This document shows, piece by piece, positions 61,369-64,000 of a DNA stretch of 64,000 nucleotides (position 1 is its first letter; every line of letters starts with the position of its first letter). Source of the stretch: Caballeronia catudaia (GTDB lineage: Bacteria; Pseudomonadota; Gammaproteobacteria; Burkholderiales; Burkholderiaceae). The position numbers were made by a program, and so were the translations under genes. The stretch spans positions 1-64,000 of the forward strand of contig NZ_FCOF02000032.1 of assembly GCF_001544755.2 (NCBI RefSeq). The letters are read 5' to 3'. A model generated the notes under the pieces. It saw nothing but the letters and a program-made list of their open reading frames with translations, searched no databases and was not told where the DNA came from.

Positions 61369-62586
61369 TTAGCCGGCCTCGACGGTACGATCGTGCGACG
61401 ACAACACTGGTGATCCGGCCATGCCCTTTATCTGTTGAGCGCTATACCCCAAAGGCCCAAGGACGACTTCATTGTGCTGGCCGACAGCGGCAAGGGGCGC
61501 TCGCGGCAGAAGTCGAGCGCCGTCGAACGTCAGGGGCAAAAGAGGAATCTCAGTTTCCGACCCATCTTCGAGTTCGAGCTTTGCAAGTCCACCGCTTTCC
61601 TTCAGATGGGGATCGTTGAACAACTCTTCCGGTCGTGCGATATTGGCGAATGGCACCGACTTAGCCTCGAACTCAGAAGCCAGCAGGCACGGACTATGGC
61701 CAGCTAAAGTTTGCGCCAACGTCGGGATCATCCAATCCCGGGCGTGAACGCGCTCATTGTTCGACTGGAGACGGACATCATCTAGCAGGTCTTGGCGTCC
61801 AACGATGTCGCACAGCGCCTTCCATTGCGCGTCGCTGGTTGCAGCGATGAACATCTGATGGCCACCCGCAAGCGCGAATACATCGTACACCGCCCATGCA
61901 TTGATGCGCTCCGGCATCGGCGCTGGTGGTTGTCCAGTAACGGCGAACTGTTGCATATGCTGCGCGGAAAGCAGCACACAGTTCTCGAATAGGGCGGAAT
62001 GGACTTCCTTGCCATGACCAGTGGAACAGCGCTCATGCAGCGCGGCCAAGACGCCGACGGCTCCGAACATTCCACCCATGATGTCATTAGCTGAGCTGCC
62101 CGCGCGCAACGGCCGACCGGCGGGACCCGTCATGTAGGCAAGTCCTCCCATCATCTGAACAACTTCGTCAAGGGCCAGTCGCTTTTCGTAGGGTCCGTTG
62201 AGGAATCCTTTATGCGACACATAGATCAATGAAGGATTTCGCGCACTTAGTGCTTCATAGTCAAGCATGAGTTCCTTCATGCGGCCCGGTCGGAAGTTCT
62301 CGATAAAAACATCCGCGGTGTCTATAAGATGCAGGAGAGCCTCCCGACTCGCGCGCTCGTTCAGATCAAGAGCGATGCTCTTCTTGTTCTTGTTGTAAGC
62401 TCTGAAAAAACCGGCGCCCGCGCCGAGAAGGTGACGTGTGTTGTCACCCTTCGGAGGCTCGACTTTGATGACCTCTGCTCCAAGGTCGCCTAGGATCATC
62501 CCGCATGCAGGTCCCATTACCATATGAGAAAGTTCAACGACTCGGATGCCGTCGAGAGGGAGCCGGCCGGACTTTGATCTTTCCAT
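61369..62586 (-). CDS. CaiB/BaiF family CoA-transferase
   Basis: 405-residue class III CoA-transferase. It opens with the family LDGIRVVELSHMVMGP and GDLGAEVIKVEPPKGD. The catalytic Asp that forms the acyl anhydride is in SSANDIMGGMFGAVG. It moves CoA between carboxylic acids. The upstream MFS gene on the same strand suggests activation of an imported acid, and the adjacent MaoC hydratase could act on the resulting thioester. Confidence 0.9.
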   Translation of the reverse strand: MERSKSGRLPLDGIRVVELSHMVMGPACGMILGDLGAEVIKVEPPKGDNTRHLLGAGAGFFRAYNKNKKSIALDLNERASREALLHLIDTADVFIENFRPGRMKELMLDYEALSARNPSLIYVSHKGFLNGPYEKRLALDEVVQMMGGLAYMTGPAGRPLRAGSSANDIMGGMFGAVGVLAALHERCSTGHGKEVHSALFENCVLLSAQHMQQFAVTGQPPAPMPERINAWAVYDVFALAGGHQMFIAATSDAQWKALCDIVGRQDLLDDVRLQSNNERVHARDWMIPTLAQTLAGHSPCLLASEFEAKSVPFANIARPEELFNDPHLKESGGLAKLELEDGSETEIPLLPLTFDGARLLPRAPLAAVGQHNEVVLGPLGYSAQQIKGMAGSPVLSSHDRTVEAG

Positions 62587-62772
62587 CGAAGAGCTCCGTT
62601 ATTTGCACCGGTTATGCTACGCATTGCGTTCCCGGAAATTCGAACCGCCTGGTCCCGGGTTTTAGCGCTACCGGGAAATCGCCCGGAAAAATGCCGTTCC
62701 CCGAACCAAGCCATAGCCTATCGGTGTGGAGAGCCTAACCACCGACGGGCTCGGGGAGGCGGCGAAAGCCGA

Positions 62773-64000
62773 TTAATGCCGGTGGCTCGCGGTAGTGGGC
62801 GTCAACTCCCGCTTCCTGCTACTCGCCTTGTCCCGGTAGTACCACATGACGACACCGGCAAGGCCGAGAGCGCTGGCAAGGCCGCACAGCCCCATAGCGT
62901 GGCTGTGCGTAGTTGCTAACATCACGCCCATCAGGTACGGGCCGGTGAAACCTCCAATGTGTCCCATCGATGCCACGAAGCCGATGCAGGCGGCAGCTGC
63001 TGACCCAGCGAACAGGTTGGTAGGGGTGGTCCAGAACGTCGAGAGCGCTGAGAAAAGTCCCATCGCAGCAATCGATAGCATGAGAACGGCTATGACGCCG
63101 GGAGGAGCGAATGCAGTGGCGACAAGGCCCATACAGCCAATTAGGCACGCCATTGCTGTATGCCACCCAGCATTCCCCGCTCGATCGAGCCGACGTCCCC
63201 AATAAAGCATGAACACGGCTGCGGCGATGTAAGGTACCGCTGAAATGAATCCTGTCTCAAACGTCGACACCCCGAACGACTTGACGATTTGCGGCAACCA
63301 CAGTCCGAAGCCATAGAGCCCCATGATGATGCCAAAGTAGCAAAGCGCCAGGAGTGATGCATGCAACTTGGCATGCCCACGAGCCGGTCCCTTGCTCTTT
63401 CGCTCAGCCACGTCATGCTCCATCGCACTCACCAGCCACTGCTTCTCCGTCGCATTGAGCCAGGTCGCATCACTGGGGCGGTCGGTGAGCACCCTAAGCG
63501 TGACGAATGCAAGGAGAATTGCGGGCAAACCTTCTCCGACGAACACCCATTGCCAGCCCGTTAGGTTGGCCACTCCATGCAACTTCATGAGCAGAGCCGA
63601 TAGGGGAAGACCGATTACACCGGCGAGCGGATTTGCCAAGATGAAGTGCGTCAGCACTCGACCACGATACTTCTTTGGGAACCAAAGGCTGATATAGAAG
63701 ATCATCCCGGGAGCGAACGCGGATTCTGCGGCACCCAGGAAGAAACGGGCTGCGTAGAAACTATGAGCATCCCAAACAAAAGCCATCCCCACGGCGAATA
63801 ATCCCCAGGTGAAGGCCATCAGCGCCGTCAGACGTCGCGCTCCCATTTTGTGAATCAGCAGATTTCCGGGTATCTGAAGCGATAGGTAACCGACGAAAAA
63901 GAAAGCGGCGCCGAGGCCGAAGACCTGGGGCGTTAGACCGAGGTCCTTGTTCATTGTCAGTCCGGCGAATCCCAGATTGATTCGATCAACGTATGCGACA
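62773..64000 (-). CDS. MFS transporter, start cut by window edge
   Basis: About 409 codons are visible, running to the window edge; the frame continues upstream of the internal Met at 63954 through VAYVDRINLGFAGLT, the conserved first-helix exit of ACS-family carriers. A few N-terminal residues lie outside. The loop motif is GNLLIHKMGARRLT. It precedes the CoA-transferase gene by 186 bp and probably imports the acid that enzyme activates. Confidence 0.87.
   Translation of the reverse strand, partial: VAYVDRINLGFAGLTMNKDLGLTPQVFGLGAAFFFVGYLSLQIPGNLLIHKMGARRLTALMAFTWGLFAVGMAFVWDAHSFYAARFFLGAAESAFAPGMIFYISLWFPKKYRGRVLTHFILANPLAGVIGLPLSALLMKLHGVANLTGWQWVFVGEGLPAILLAFVTLRVLTDRPSDATWLNATEKQWLVSAMEHDVAERKSKGPARGHAKLHASLLALCYFGIIMGLYGFGLWLPQIVKSFGVSTFETGFISAVPYIAAAVFMLYWGRRLDRAGNAGWHTAMACLIGCMGLVATAFAPPGVIAVLMLSIAAMGLFSALSTFWTTPTNLFAGSAAAACIGFVASMGHIGGFTGPYLMGVMLATTHSHAMGLCGLASALGLAGVVMWYYRDKASSRKRELTPTTASHRH

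Noticed and set aside
62600..62720. tRNA-like GGTT/TTCGAA and CCCGGG segments
   Set aside because: No cloverleaf with a complete T-arm, anticodon arm and acceptor stem can be drawn.
1..64000. CRISPR arrays, prophage or intact insertion sequences
   Set aside because: No regularly spaced repeats, cas-like genes, phage structural genes, integrases or transposases were seen.

Overview
The window is GC-rich, gene-dense DNA of a Burkholderiales type, most like Paraburkholderia or Caballeronia. This is inferred from the prpR / prpB-prpC arrangement, the many LysR-type regulators, MFS, ABC and TRAP uptake systems, and peripheral catabolic modules. No rRNA, tRNA, CRISPR array, prophage or intact insertion sequence was seen. 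It reads like a catabolic region of a secondary replicon: module after module of one regulator, one transporter and a few enzymes.

Layout. 1-3801: methylcitrate cycle genes prpC (cut by the window edge) and prpB, with divergent sigma-54 activator prpR and a near-consensus -24/-12 promoter. 3942-8833: a small secreted protein, a LysR regulator and a polar amino acid ABC transporter. 8872-16162: a PotABCD-like ABC transporter with an aldehyde dehydrogenase and a ThDP decarboxylase of the 2-oxoarginine type. 16510-21208: isochorismatase-fold protein, cupin, SDR, Tat-exported cupin and an aromatic-acid MFS carrier. 21250-22887: a decayed membrane-protein gene and a secreted trypsin-fold protease. 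23076-30997: an acid-sugar module (MFS, LysR, enolase-superfamily dehydratase, MFS, PdxA-like dehydrogenase, lactonase-like amidohydrolase, DapA-like aldolase). Two 55-bp elements in front of its two transcription units resemble each other closely and suggest co-regulation by the LysR protein.

31519-36481 holds the most unusual gene: a 929-residue polypeptide joining a [2Fe-2S] ferredoxin and FAD/NAD(P)H reductase (BenC/GcoB type), an FCD ligand-binding domain of the kind found in GntR regulators, and a complete cytochrome P450. It sits beside an AraC regulator and a metallo-beta-lactamase-fold hydrolase. 36718-38787 is a non-canonical FtsH-like AAA protease whose C-terminus runs antisense through a broken VOC-family gene. 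39240-46031 is a second acid or sugar-acid module (beta-hydroxyacid dehydrogenase, ABM protein, SAF-domain oxidoreductase, LysR, TRAP transporter). 46246-51977 has an OmpW porin, a TenA/heme-oxygenase-fold protein, a membrane GGDEF-EAL protein and a LapG-like cysteine protease.

51978-56461 is looser: a degraded lipocalin-like gene, a small membrane protein, a thioredoxin-reductase-like flavoprotein and a zinc formaldehyde/alcohol dehydrogenase. 56662-64000 is a third unexplained catabolic module: TetR, an AroE-fold dehydrogenase with altered substrate residues, a DUF993 TIM-barrel protein, a sugar isomerase whose reading frame runs into the next gene, a MaoC hydratase, a CaiB/BaiF CoA-transferase and an MFS carrier cut by the window edge.
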